The position numbers were made by a program, and so were the translations under genes. Of a stretch of DNA of 64,000 bases, positions 51,164 through 62,938 are shown in pieces; the first letter of the stretch is position 1; every line of letters starts with the position of its first letter. Source of the DNA: Volvariella volvacea V23. Taxonomy: Eukaryota > Basidiomycota > Agaricomycetes > Agaricales > Pluteaceae. Under the pieces are notes generated by a model that was not told the DNA's origin, made no database searches, and was given only the letters and a program-made list of their open reading frames with translations. The stretch is from NCBI GenBank assembly GCA_000349905.1, contig KB722736.1, positions 3,050,754 to 3,114,753 of the forward strand, in the 5' to 3' direction.

Positions 51164-51899
51164 AGTGATGAATGAGTTGAATGGCGGCGAAAGATGTAAG
51201 TTGAGTGAAGGAGGTTGCTAAAGGTAAACCAAGGCTTTGCTGGAATTTGGCAACGTTTGCGTGTGACACCAAATTAAAATCCCGCCCGCTGGCTCCCACT
51301 CGGGGCGATTCAAGTTGTTGTCAACTCCAGCCCCCACCCGCCTCCTTAAATACCCTGCTCCGCTAATACAATATGTCTGTTGGACACGTTGTCGTCGTCG
51401 TTTGATACGTGGCTTGACACTATTCTCCTGCATATGGTTTCCGCAGTCCCCGCCAATTAAGGAGTCACCAACTTAAATGCACCGCCCCCTAGCTCAATAT
51501 TACGCGTCTGTTCGATCAAGAGCGCTCAAACGTGGACCACTCACAGCTTGTAATTCAGTTCGCTATAAGTCGGTCAATACATCCGTGTTCAGACCTTCCT
51601 TTTTCGCTTCCATGTTTATGTCGAGTTCCCTTCCATGTGCGGATATGAGAGTATCCTTATGGATTTGTCACGAATAGGATTTCGCCACAAACAAGACATA
51701 AACTCAATAACTACATATATATACACGAGTACGTTTACATGGTAATTAGTTGAAACATAGCGTAAAGTCCTGTAAGGTAATAAATGGATGTATGTATACT
51801 GAAATCAATAAGCGCAGCTATAGCATTGAAACATAAAATCATGGGTGCAATCATGAGCATGCAGTCTAGCATATGGCATTTTGGGCAGATGTCCGTGAT
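51164..51899. other. Intergenic between ARF1 and the DSP-fold gene
   Basis: ARF1 promoter sequence (left) and the 3' flank of the minus-strand phosphatase gene (right), 736 bases. It contains a TA-repeat-like stretch (tatatatatacac near 51715) and one short plus-strand open frame at 51477-51677 with no recognisable motif. No gene supported. Confidence 0.5.
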
Positions 51900-52636
51900 T
51901 CAAAGCCCTTTTAATCTGCGTTCAACTTGGCTTCTCCACTGACGATAAATCCCCTCAGTCGGAGAGGGCGCATACTGACAGGACTGGAAAACCACGAGCT
52001 GCTCCTGGAAGCCAGGGTTCACCCAAGTCTGGTCGCGTGCTGTATAGGCAGTAACGTCAGGAGGTAGAAGACGACGCAAGGATAATAATTACCTATGCGA
52101 ACAATATTCAAGGCATCCGCTACAGAAATTCGTCGCGACCACATCACTAGGTATCGCGTGCATTGTTAGTGTAGAATTAGTAGAAGCAAGAAACACTTAC
52201 GATATGCAGCGACGACAGCAGGACTAGCCGAGATCCCTTGTGTACAATGAACTAGAACAACGCCGCCATCCTGAAGGGCCCGATGGATGAATGCGCACGC
52301 AGCTGGAAGTTGTATCACGAGGTCCTCGTGTGCTACATCCTCGACAGGAATGCGCATATGGCAGATTCCAGACTCGGGCGCCTCAGCAGGGATGGGATCA
52401 TGGCAGACGGATAGGATGTGGGTAATATGTCTTTCTGTCAAAGAACGCGAAGACTTCGCGGCGACCGTACTAAAAGAGGGAGTCAAGTTAAAATTGCGAG
52501 CACCAAATAGATAACTGGGTTTACGAACTTCCCAAGATACAACCTGTTTTCGATGACGGCGTTGACGTTCTTCCAGCCCATCTTGCGACCTTGTCCTTGT
52601 GCTTTGGCTGCGTCGACGCTGGACCGTACGGCCCAT
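51900..52636 (-). CDS. Dual-specificity phosphatase fold protein lacking the catalytic arginine (pseudophosphatase)
   Basis: Three exons. N-terminus MGRTVQRRRSQSTRTRSQDG is basic. Then YLFGARNFNLTPSFSTVAAK and ERHITHILSVCHDP, MRIPVEDVAHEDLVIQLPAA (general-acid aspartate region), GGVVLVHCTQGISASPAVVA and L|MWSRRISVADALNIVR. A C-terminal QTWVNPGFQEQLVVFQSCQY block follows; it ends RRLKGL, TGA at complement 51900-51902. The order is that of small dual-specificity phosphatases. The signature should be HCxxGxSRS, but here it is HCTQGISAS: Cys (complement 52244-52246) is kept, while the phosphate-binding Arg is Ala (complement 52226-52228, GCT). Without that Arg, catalysis should be lost or very weak, so it may bind phosphoproteins without hydrolysing them (inference). 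Confidence 0.85.
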
Positions 52637-53575
52637 TTTGGGTCTGTTAATATACTACCTCTTCATGTACGCTTAGTCCACTGCTGGACGGAGGTTGGAC
52701 ATTCCGTGCAATGTTTGCCAATCCACTCTATGACTGCACATATCTCGAACTTGTAAAGCTGTGTCATTCCTATGCCCACGTGTTGTGCGATGAGATACAG
52801 ACATAAACAAGGGGCAAACCACTGCACGTAGGTGGAAATTTCCTTTCTTGGTAGTCGTTGGACGTCAATATTCTATGGCGGTGTCCACTGACATTGACGC
52901 CTATGAGCTCAATGGGCGGGCTCGCGTGCAAATCTGAAATGTACCTATTTCGGATCTCGTCGATGACGTCCATGCCTCCTCATCGCGTCCCCTCGGTTCA
53001 ATATGTCGACCGGATGCAAATGTCGAATCACTTACGAACACCCACTGCCAGTCACCAAGACATCTTGAACAATGATCTCAGGTACGAACATATTGGCACA
53101 ATGCTTGGAAGTTTATTATCCACGCCTCTCTGCGTCAGGGTGTGTCAGTACGCGTCGTCAGTGCAAACCTTTGCGATTGATCTGTTATGCCCTGCCTTCT
53201 TAAACACCGTATAGCTTAACCCCAAAGTGTATGCTGACCAAATAGAAAGAGTACGCTCTTCTAGGCATTCAGGAGTCAACATACCAAAAACGTGAGGTAT
53301 CCAGGTACCTGTTTACCTCCTACCAGGTTTGTATTCCAGCCATGAGTTATTCTCGCTGTCGACCACAACAAAGGCTAAATGACTTGACAACAAATTCATA
53401 TTGATGGCACGAGGACTTGACGCCTGTACACGAGTTGTCATCGAGGCAAATTATCGAGTTTTACGTAAATAAGTGATCAAGGAAATAATAAGGCTTTGAC
53501 GATTTTGGTGAGTTTCCCTTTGCTCTCATCTCCCCAATCTTTCAATTACTCGTACGCACTACTGATATACTACCA
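52637..53575. other. Intergenic between the DSP-fold gene and the small basic-protein gene
   Basis: About 940 bases. Short open frames exist on both strands (plus 52858-53214, minus 52770-52973), but neither shows a recognisable motif or plausible splicing. It most likely holds two divergent promoters. Confidence 0.45.
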
Positions 53576-54066
53576 ATGAAGGTTGAGTGGTCAACTCCTG
53601 TAAGCTCAATTGCACCTTGTGTTAATCGGAGTTTGGGGCTAATCATGCGGCCCAGGTCGGACGAAATGGCAAACCATTTCCCTCATTGATGCATGGCTGG
53701 CTGGCAAAAATGAGGGGCACGCTTCTAGGAAATGAAAAACTGAGGAGTAAGGTTGGTGGACAAATGAAGCGAGTTGCTCACCTTACCCAATACTTTACAT
53801 AGGGTATCCGGGAGATGAAGCATGCTCGGGCGAGGAAAGAAAGGGAACGGAAGCGCAACAAAGGGAAAGGTGGAATCTTCTCGTGGTTCACATCTAAGAA
53901 GCCTGCGCCCCCCTCACGCAGCAACACACGATCGACTCATCGGTCCAATACTCACCGATCCCACTCAACCCGTTCACACAAGAGCTCGAGGCATGGCCAT
54001 GGAAGCTCAAAGGGGCACCAGAGATCCCATCGCCATAATAGCACCCGACACGGCAAACACAAGTAG
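53576..54066 (+). CDS. Small Ser/His/Arg/Lys-rich basic protein (127 aa)
   Basis: Three exons, 53576-53599, 53656-53751 and 53803-54066, joined give exactly 128 codons including TAG. The start is MKVEWSTP, then VGRNGKPFPSLMHGWLAKMR with GTLLGNEKLRSK, and GIREMKHARARKERERKRNK. A Phe/Trp patch GIFSWFTSKKPAPP is followed by a tail of NTRSTHRSNTHRSHSTRSHK-type repeats rich in Ser, His, Arg and Lys. The arrangement GTLLGNEKL before a highly charged segment vaguely recalls CsbD-like stress proteins, but I cannot assign it. The tail could bind metal (His) or nucleic acid (Arg/Lys). Clean intron phases support a real gene. Confidence 0.6.
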
Positions 54067-54501
54067 ATGGTATGACGAGCTTTCATGAGACTATTTATGA
54101 TAGATACCTTTCTGGTTCCACCTATTTATTGTATACCTTGTTTTGATATCTGCTGGTTGGGTGTCAAGTGTACTTTGGAGGGGAGCAGTATGGAATATTA
54201 TTCAGTATGCACCCACATTCCGTGAAAAGCACGAATTGCCAAATTGGAAGGGGACCCCGTTCGATCTAAGGAACAACACGTGGCCACCAAGATTCGCGAG
54301 TTCCCCAGGGTGAAGGTCGGTGATATCTGCGTGCTCGTCCACATTGGGAAGTACGATAAAGTTTATTGCACTCAACGCTATGCAATAGAACCACTATGCT
54401 CTGAACGTCGCGTGAATCTCATAGCCATCCAGCCTCGCATTTCTAAACAGCATGTACCTGAACGATGTCGTTAGAATGGGTACGGTACAAGACGGAGTTC
54501 C
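54067..54501. other. Convergent intergenic region
   Basis: 435 bases between the basic-protein gene and the 3' end of the DUF3245 gene. A plus-strand open frame (54244-54474) has no recognisable features. Nothing else seen. Confidence 0.45.
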
Positions 54502-55484
54502 TCATGAACCCTGCACGGCAGCCTCGATATTTTTCTTCTTTTTGCGCCTCTTCCTCTTCTTCTTGGTCTCCCCTGCATACGGGCCTTTTTCGTTTCCGTC
54601 CACCCCAGACACGGAGATGGGTCCATCGAGGTTCAGCAAAGGCGTCTGGATATTCAGCGCCTTGTCTGGGATTGCGTGTGCGTGTAAGGGTGCATCTGAT
54701 GAAACATCGTAGTTTGTGTTATCCAGAGTAGAACCTGTACGATGAGTCAAATTCTATATTGTTCAGTGTGGCACTGTGCCGACCTTGTTGGTTGGCGGTA
54801 AGGATGATGTCATTACTATGGTCTGGGGAAGGGCTGTGATTTGAGGGCGATGGGTTTGTTGACTCTGGGGTGTTTGCGTTAGGCTCTTCAATTCCTTGGC
54901 CGCCTTCGTGCTCAGCACCAGCTGTCTGCACTTGATGCTGCTCACCCCCTTGACTCAACGCACCATCAACAGTCTCGGCGTTGTTGGTGCTCCGGGCGTC
55001 AATCGAGGGTACCACGACCAAACTATTGGATTCGCCTTTCTTTTTGCTCTTTGCCCCAGGAAATGTGTTTATCCTGGGCTTCTTCTTAATGGCACTAGCT
55101 CTACTTTCTTCGTCGTCTGCCTCCCAAGCAGTGCTCTGAGCGCTCCCCTCTCTAGGACGTTTATGCGCCTCTCGATCAACGAGTCGGACTTTGAGGCGAG
55201 CGGCCTCACGCGTGATCGCGCTAGATTCTGTAATAGCAGCACCAACACCCAATCTGTGATACACCGCAGTTGGGGATAGGCCTGTTGGACATGATGACCC
55301 CCACTCACCTTGATGGACGTTTCATGTATTCCCGGAGTTCTTCATCAACACCTTTTGTAGAGTGATTTTGTGCGCCGGGGGGTGATTTTACCCAGGATGA
55401 GATCATGCCATGTACGACAGACATAGACAGGTCGATTTGAGCTTGTAGTGCCTCAGTATTGATTTCGGCATTATTAGTAGCCAT
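54502..55484 (-). CDS. DUF3245 family protein
   Basis: Unknown-function family of fungi. The start ATG at 55484 begins MATNNAEINTEALQAQIDLS, continuing SVVHGMISSWVKSP and REYMKRPSR|LGVGAAI, which is the family's characteristic head (short helical block then RPxRLGVGA). The middle is charged: ARLKVRLVDREAHKRP and KKPRINTFPGAKSKKKGES. After ILTANQQ an intron leads to GSTLDNTNYDVSSDAPLHAH and LNIQTPLLNLDGPISVSGVD, ending in a strongly basic TKKKRKRRKKKKN run and AAVQGS, TGA at complement 54502-54504. The lysine-rich end looks like a nuclear or nucleolar signal. It diverges from Gemin2 by 188 bases. Confidence 0.75.
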
Positions 55485-55672
55485 TCTAGATCGTACTATT
55501 TGAGATCAGGAAAGATTTTGGGAGTTAAGAGGACATGAAAAAGTTGGGCAGATGGCATGAACGCCTGCAAGGCACTATGGGGAGGGATCAAATCTCACGG
55601 TCTCTCAATGGATCCCCGGACACATGACTTTGATTGCTACGCGTTCTCCACTTAAAACGCTCAACTGTGGAT

Positions 55673-56937
55673 ATGACCTCGCTCAAGAGGAAATTCAACG
55701 AGTACCTAGACTCAGATGAAGAGGAACCTGCATTCGGAAAGCAGATCTTGCCAGTTGCCGATCTCCCAGACGACTTCGATGGAGAACCCATGGATGGAAT
55801 GCAGTACCTCTTTCTGGTAAGGTGCGACGTTTTCTGCTATACCACCTCACCGACAGGCTCATTCGTGCATACGATTCAGACGCGATGCACGTGCGCTACC
55901 TCATGTCACTAGAGTCGAAAATCCATACGAAATGCCGGAGGCTCCTCCCCCTGCACCCCGAATAACTGTTGAACACCCTGCGATTCCTACTGCAGAATGG
56001 CGGTCGCTCTTCGTGCGTCGCTTTCAGAGCTTCAGACAGGTAACGTGTCCCACAGTTAGTTAGCTCGCCGACATTACTGACATCCAAAAGAATATCAATC
56101 AACCAACGATTCACGTACACATACCCCCTGACCGATGCCGGAAACTCATGCCGGACACCGTAGAGCGTGACCTATGGTGGAAATTTCTTGCAGGTGAACC
56201 CGAATCTGTGTGGAATCCCCCAAAAGTTCAAAAGCAGAAGAAGAAACGGAAAGGAAGTCAAGGCATGCGTGCATGGGACGATCCGGGTGTCGATAATGCG
56301 CCAACCGAAGAAGTGTGGCATATTGACGAGGAGGGTCAGGTGGCATTGAAATATGCCGAAAGTGTTGACGACTGCGTGCAAATAAAATCAGCTGAACCAA
56401 CTGCAAATGTAGGTGCCGACTCTGTTGAGCAAGTTCGTCAAGAAGTCTTGAGGGCCCGAGAGCCATCAATGACCTTGCTAAAGGAGATTGATCACGTATG
56501 TTGTTCATATTTTGCCTACGCAACGAAAGGCTACTTATTTGCAATTTCAGAAAATGGCACTCCACCTTCTGATGTACTTCACACATTGGATGAATCTGTA
56601 CCTGCAAAACACCGCGCTCCCAACCTATCGATTGACCGAAGCACACGCGCGGTGGATATTTGTTCTTCTTTCGCGAGTGGATGACTACCTCACTGCTGAT
56701 GAAATGCATCTACTGCGAAATTTGGCTCGTGGGTGCTTGGGTACTCTGAAGGAGAATGTAAGACAGCGCCTACTTGCCAGTTCAGGGCCCACTCAGGACA
56801 ACATGACAATTCAAATATCTGAGCGCTCGTGCTGGATGATCATATCTCTTGTCGTAGGCATATGGGCACAACGAGATTTATGGATGGACGCCGAGGATGC
56901 AATATCTGATGTCGAAACACGGAAGACAGCAGAGTAA
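55673..56937 (+). CDS. GEMIN2: Gemin2/SIP1-like SMN-complex subunit
   Basis: Holds Sm proteins for assembly onto snRNAs. MTSLKRKFNEYLDSDEEEPA, then PMDGMQYLFLVR, followed by RDARALPHVTRVENPYEMPE, AEWRSLFVRRFQSFRQN and KLMPDTVERDLWWKFLAGEP. The C-terminal helical bundle has HKMALHLLMYFTHWMNLYLQ, EAHARWIFVLLSRVDDYLTA, RSCWMIISLVVGIWAQRDLW and MDAEDA, a typical Gemin2 end. Stop TAA 56935-56937. Introns lie near 55815, 56040 and 56495. No SMN gene is seen nearby. Confidence 0.88.
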
Positions 56938-56991
56938 TACAACTAGAAAGGTAGATACATGCCATACCAACTTGTACACATAACTAGTTAT

Positions 56992-58045
56992 TCACCAATA
57001 CACCGTACTTGACAGATCCGCTAATACAATCCGGGCTCCCTGACTAGCTGTACGACGGGAAATGAGCAGGTCTCCTTTATGTCCATAAAGATTACTCACT
57101 ATATGCATTATGACAGGTGCCTCATGCCATTCTGGGTTCTGATCTCCAATAACTACGCTGCTTGCCACGCGGAATCCTCGTTTTTCATAAAACCTGAGGT
57201 TTTCCGGCTTTGTGGATCGTAACCAAATGGCCCGAGACGTAAGGTTCGACTTGAATTCTATTAGGATGGTTGGGGAATTGTCAACAACGTTACTCACGAT
57301 CTCTATCAGGGAATTCAGTAACAAACCACCATATCCCCTGCCCTGACTGTATGGATCAGTGGCGATTACATCAAGATAGATCATGGTATTGATGCAGTCG
57401 CCCAGAGACGAGGAGACCGCTTTGTCAGTCTTATCCTGCACTTCTCTTTGTCGCTAGTCAGGGCGTCCATGTCAACTGGCGACCAGGGGCATGCAGGTCT
57501 GAAGGGACATACCTTACGTTGCTCTGCAGGTGCTAATTTGGCAAATCCATTGAGCATGAGATCTGTCAACCAGTCCAAGGTCTTTTCGCCGGGGGTACGA
57601 GCTTTCGAGGTCTCCTTGTCGGGAGTGCTAAGCCGGTCCTCGTGAGCAATAAGACGTTTCAAAGATAAGATAAAGCTCACGCTATGAGAAAGGCTTCTCC
57701 GCCATGGATCGTCAAGCCAATCTTTCTGGACATCCACAAGAGTAAAACGATAGTCATATGGATCCGTTGACCAAAATGATAACCAGGTGTGTGCGGTTGA
57801 TTCTGTATTCATGCATTAGTGATAGAAAGAAATATAGCTCTTGCATTGCTCAAATATCGAAGGAGAGGGTCATCACGAAAAGCTTTGACGAAGGTGTTTG
57901 CTGCGCGGAATGCATTCTCTATATTCGTCCGTTAGAGGCACGCGTGCACTCCGGAGAGGAGAAACAGACTGTGCTGCAACGGAACCACCACAGTGGGTTC
58001 CCCAGCTGTTGGCCCATTCGTTGGGTCTTCTAGAAGCGCAACCAT
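56992..58045 (-). CDS. GNAT family N-acetyltransferase
   Basis: Acetyl-CoA-dependent acetyltransferase with unknown substrate. Best joined start MVALLEDPTNGPTAGEPTVV, then KNAFRAANTFVKAFRDDPLL, STAHTWLSFWSTDPYD, and after the intron at GTATGT near 57510: IYLDVIATDPYSQGRGYGGL, the acetyl-CoA loop being QGRGYG. Then IWLRSTKPENLRFYEKRGFR, typical of motif B, ending SSTVYW, TGA. The order AFRDDPL..WARFW..., then LDVIATDP..GRGYGG...FYEKRGF, matches fungal stand-alone GNATs. The intron near 57803-57849 has no GT donor and seems to use GC; the first intron (donor GTCTGT near 57990-57930) is also weak. So the N-terminal third is less certain. Confidence 0.8.
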
Positions 58046-58939
58046 GGTCGAGTAGCAGCAAAAAGCATACTTTGCGTGGGGCGCCTTTAAATGCTCATGT
58101 TCGAGCTGCTGCGCACCGTGATGAAGATTTTCTGTTTATGTAGGGCCCCGAAGAAATGACCTATGCGCAGCAGTGGATAAAGAAGCAAGGGCTTCTTGCC
58201 AGATTTGGTCCCGAGGATTGATCTACAGTACCCGCTCTGGGTCCCAATTCAGGGTTAGCGGTCCCGGATGTCTAGTGCAAATCTTTGGCATTGTGGTGAT
58301 CTCGGGACGCAAGCACCAGGGGTCCCGACATAGGATTGTGGGCCCGCTCACAGCAGCATCGCAGTGAGTCAGACTCTCTATGAATGAAAGCAGCGCCGTG
58401 TGTTTCATGTACATCATCGGCACGTCTAGCACGGGTGCTGGCGTACTCGAGGCCAGGGAGCGATGCAATGAAACACTCATGGTGGACGGAGTGCTTATGC
58501 CTATCAACCAGGTTCCAGGCTCAATCGTGAGCGGAGTGTGGCCTTGAATGGCCTCGTTGTGGACTAGGAGCTAAGCGCTCAGCACCAGGGCATGGATGGC
58601 CCGGCGTCCATGACTATGGGCGACCTGGTGAAGTTTGTAGTAGAAGTGATATTTGAATCGGAACGCGCAGTTAAAGCAGCGACAATGAGGGTATCATTTC
58701 CTATCTCGAGCAGGTATTTGGATTGAGGGTGCAGGGGATGTTGGGCCGGTGACAAGCGTGGAAAGAACGGTGACAGCAGGGAGGAGGTGTGACAGGCTCA
58801 TGGTTGAGTAAAAGGGTCTTGTACAAAAACTTGTCCGTCGGTTTACGTCTCAACCTCAACCCACGTTCTTTACCTTCGCTTCCTTACCTCCCCCTTTGAA
58901 TTCACCACTTTCTCCCCTACCTCCACCATCTCCACCATA
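58046..58939. other. Intergenic between the GNAT and Kre9-like genes
   Basis: About 890 bases. A 44-codon plus-strand frame at 58592-58726 (MDGPASMTMGDLVKFVVEVI at its start) is the most coding-like stretch, but it has no partner exon and no recognisable family. Otherwise promoter sequence for both neighbours. Confidence 0.45.
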
Positions 58940-59684
58940 ATGCGCTCTGCCCTCGCCGTCCTCTTCACCCTCGCCACCTCCGCTTTTTCCTATCAAGTCC
59001 TCAGCCCAGGTGGTTCTGTGAGCTGGACGAATGACGGCTCCCAACTGTGAGCATAGACCCCTCTTATCTATCGAACATGCGTTTGACTTTCTCCAGCGTC
59101 ACCTGGTCGCGTGTCGACACAGACCCGCGCAACTTCACTATCGTGTTGGACAACCAATCTGTGGTATTTGCCTTTGTCCTCCTTTGCCATTCTTCGCTCA
59201 GGCGCCCTTCCAGGACCCCCGCATTACCTTCGTTTTGGCAGCACTGGTTGATGGTACTCAAACCCCTCCAGAGGCCTTCGTCAACCCTCCTAGCGGTGGA
59301 TGGCCCACCGGTGAAGGATTCCGCGTCAACTTTGTCCGCGACGACGACAACCTTGAAGCCATTCTTGCCCAGTCACAGGAGTTCGAAATTCAGGATGCTT
59401 CCACTTTGAGCGGTTCCTCTACTTCCCGCCGCCCGTAAGTGAAAAAGTATTTTGACATTTTAGCACTCGATCGCTGAACTCCGCACAGCACTAGCACGTC
59501 CTCCTTCGTCATTTCGGCCACCTCATCTGGAATCGTCCTCAATCCCAACACAACCCCGAACCCAAGCGGCTCAGATGACTCGGATGGCTCCACCAACCCT
59601 CCTGGCAATAACGGCGCGATGTCTTCAGCTGCCTCTGTTGGACTTGCAAGCATTTTCGCACTCGCTGGCTATTTGCTTGCATAA
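58940..59684 (+). CDS. Kre9/Knh1-like secreted, GPI-anchored cell-wall protein
   Basis: Four exons. Signal peptide MRSALAVLFTLATSAFS, mature start YQVLSPGGSVSWTNDGSQL. Then VTWSRVDTDPRNFTIVLDNQ, S|APFQDPRITFVLAALVDGT and the WPTGEGFRVNFVRDDDNLEA strand region: the N-terminal Ig-like fold of the Kre9/Knh1 family (beta-1,6-glucan or wall-associated). After that come a Ser/Thr-rich linker and a GPI-type C-terminus SSAASVGLASIFALAGYLLA, TAA. Anchored at the plasma membrane or wall. The start is the first ATG after a CT-rich leader. Confidence 0.85.
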
Positions 59685-59986
59685 AATCATTGTTATGCCT
59701 TGACGAACCTATTTCTATACCTATTTTTTCCCAACAGACTTTCTTCTTTTTCTTTTCTATTCCACCCCTGAACCTTATTCGGGTCATGCTATTTTTTTCT
59801 TTGCTACGTTATATAGCTTTTATTCTTCTGCCAGACATTTGGACAGTTGGTAGTTGTTTGGTGCTCTGCGTTTGGTGAATGATACCAGTGACCATCTTTT
59901 TGTGTTGTGCATGCATTCTGTACTGATCTGAATGTATGTGATTCGTCGGAACACACCCGATCCATCTCTCCGGTCTCTGTTGCACC
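59685..59986. other. Intergenic, Kre9-like 3' flank and BNA6 promoter
   Basis: 302 bases, T-rich, with a poly-pyrimidine stretch near 59740-59800. No gene seen. Confidence 0.5.
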
Positions 59987-61151
<1,165 letters not shown>

Positions 61152-61227
61152 TTAATTCGCCCGATATAAGCAGGTCAAGAAACTGTAGATGAGCACTAAT
61201 TTAAACATCATTTATGTGCTCCATGTA

Positions 61228-62559
61228 TCACACCAAGTTAAATAGAGTTAGAGCATTCCCCCCCTTGACACCCGCTTTGTCTTCTTCCGTCCATCCCTCG
61301 GCTGCTTCTATGGCTTGCAAATTTTCCACGACACTCTTCCACTTCTCTTCTGTCGAGGCCAGAGGTGGAAAAAATGGGTGATCAGTCCCAAAGAACATTC
61401 TCCCGCTACCCAAGCTACGTTGTGCCGCTGCGGCAACTCCGGGTGATGCAGCGGATGAGGACTGCGCCGCTGTCGACGCATACCTGTCAGCCCTTCCAAT
61501 CACGTCACTGACAAAGGCCAACTCTTCTGGGCCGTAGGCAACCGCATCAAGGTAGAGTTTTCCAAGGTAATATCGAGCATCGTGCTTGAGCCTGGAAGCA
61601 ACGATGGGATCGTGGTCTATGCACGAAGCAAGACGAGATGATAGTTGTGGCAAAGTTCCGCCCGAGTGAGCAAGCAGAAGCTTGAGTGATGGATATCGGT
61701 CAAATACGCCTGCCAAAATCATTCTTGTGACAGCCTGTAGGGATGTAGTAAGAGGCCCAAGAATCAGCATTATTACGAGATCAATGAAGAGAAGGGAGCG
61801 ACGAAAGGAAGTGTTCAAGCTAGAAGAAACACGTACGGTGGTAGTTTCGAACGGGAAGCCTAGGGCAAGGGGAAGGACGTGTCCATTCTCCTTCTCGCCC
61901 CAAACGCTAGAATCTACGCCATAATGAGGATGGAGAAAGATGACGAGACCAGCTTTTTCGATAGCCGCCCAAACTGGTTCCAACGCATCATCGTCAAGTC
62001 CTTTACCAACACCCTTGGTACCCAAGATCAGACCTTTCAAATGGGGAAGTTTGGCGATTTGCTCCACAGTCTGAACGACTGTATCGATGGAGATGTTGGG
62101 AACAAGTGGAAGAAGACCGAATCCGTAGAGACGTTTAAGGTTTGAAAGTAGATTTGGACCAGTGGAACAGTATTCCTCCAGGTCATCGTTGAGCTCTGCC
62201 ACGATGGATTGCGCTTGTGAAGCCGGGAGGGGGTCAAGCCAGGGATTAGCAGAACTATGCAAGCTGTCAGCTATAGGATGGCGAAGGTTTGCTATGACTA
62301 ACCTGACAACAGAGACATCTATGCCATGCTTATCCATAAACTTCAACTTTTCTTCACGGTCCCAATATTGTGGTCCTACTGGTCGCCCGCCGCTTGGTTC
62401 GTGATCCAATATGTGCAATCGTTCTTCAATGCGCTCCGAACCATCGCGAGCAGGAACGCTTGAGATGCGAGGTGCGAGAGTACGACTTCGCAAAAGGGCT
62501 GCATAGCGTGGCAAGTAAACGTGGGTGTGAACATCAACGAGATATCTGGTGGGCGTCAT
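61228..62559 (-). CDS. Amidohydrolase, ACMS-decarboxylase-like (ACMSD family)
   Basis: A metal-dependent decarboxylase of the amidohydrolase-2 group. Start MTPTRYLVDVHTHVYLPRYA with the metal motif HTH. After the intron at VVS|SANPW come LKGLILGTKGVGKGLDDDAL, VIFLHPHYGVDSSVW (metal-binding HPH), GFPFETTT|AVTRMILAGVFDR, KLLLAHSGGTLPQL (AHSGG) and MFFGTDHPFFPPL (Asp base). It ends GNALTLFNLV, TAA-type stop at complement 61228-61230. The ETT..AV..M..GVFDR(Y/F)P.LK...AHSGG series is that of ACMSD rather than resorcylate decarboxylases. ACMSD diverts aminocarboxymuconate semialdehyde away from quinolinate. Substrate assignment is by family, moderately sure. Confidence 0.8.
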   Translation of the reverse strand: MTPTRYLVDVHTHVYLPRYAALLRSRTLAPRISSVPARDGSERIEERLHILDHEPSGGRPVGPQYWDREEKLKFMDKHGIDVSVVRLVIANLRHPIADSLHSSANPWLDPLPASQAQSIVAELNDDLEEYCSTGPNLLSNLKRLYGFGLLPLVPNISIDTVVQTVEQIAKLPHLKGLILGTKGVGKGLDDDALEPVWAAIEKAGLVIFLHPHYGVDSSVWGEKENGHVLPLALGFPFETTTVRVSSSLNTSFRRSLLFIDLVIMLILGPLTTSLQAVTRMILAGVFDRYPSLKLLLAHSGGTLPQLSSRLASCIDHDPIVASRLKHDARYYLGKLYLDAVAYGPEELAFVSDVIGRADRYASTAAQSSSAASPGVAAAAQRSLGSGRMFFGTDHPFFPPLASTEEKWKSVVENLQAIEAAEGWTEEDKAGVKGGNALTLFNLV

Positions 62560-62938
62560 AGTGATAACCAGCCGTAATCTGTGTAGCCGGGTATCTCCTG
62601 GGTGAGGGTAAGGTAGGGAGAGAAAAGTGGGTTGAAATTGGAATCATGGGAGCCGAGATGAATTTATAGCACATGCACGATGGACTCCTCGATGGCCAGC
62701 AAGCGGTGCTTGCGCTAGAACATGTGGCGAGGCTGTTAGTTTAGAGCTAGCGCGACGCAGTTGTGGGCAACACATCAACGTCCAGTTTGCTCAGTCAATC
62801 TAACTTGAAAGCACCGGCGCGTGCGCAGACCAAAAACGACTGCGTCGTTATCCTGATGTGTACATAATAGCTTCGGCGACCTCTGTTGTCAACATCATTC
62901 TACCTTCAACTAAGTTTCTAATCGCCTGCCAGCCACAA
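62560..62938. promoter_or_regulatory. Divergent promoter, ACMSD-like / coiled-coil gene
   Basis: 379 bases between divergent start codons; GC-rich patches (GCGCGTGCGCAG near 62820) and a TTTATAG word near 62663 (minus-strand gene side). No coding frame supported. Confidence 0.4.

Noticed and set aside
52770..53214. Short frames on both strands upstream of the small basic-protein gene
   Set aside because: No motif, no plausible intron joins, and the two strands overlap; treated as promoter sequence.
58592..58726. 44-codon frame in the GNAT/Kre9-like intergenic space
   Set aside because: Coding-like composition, but no splice partner, no recognisable family and too short to support alone.
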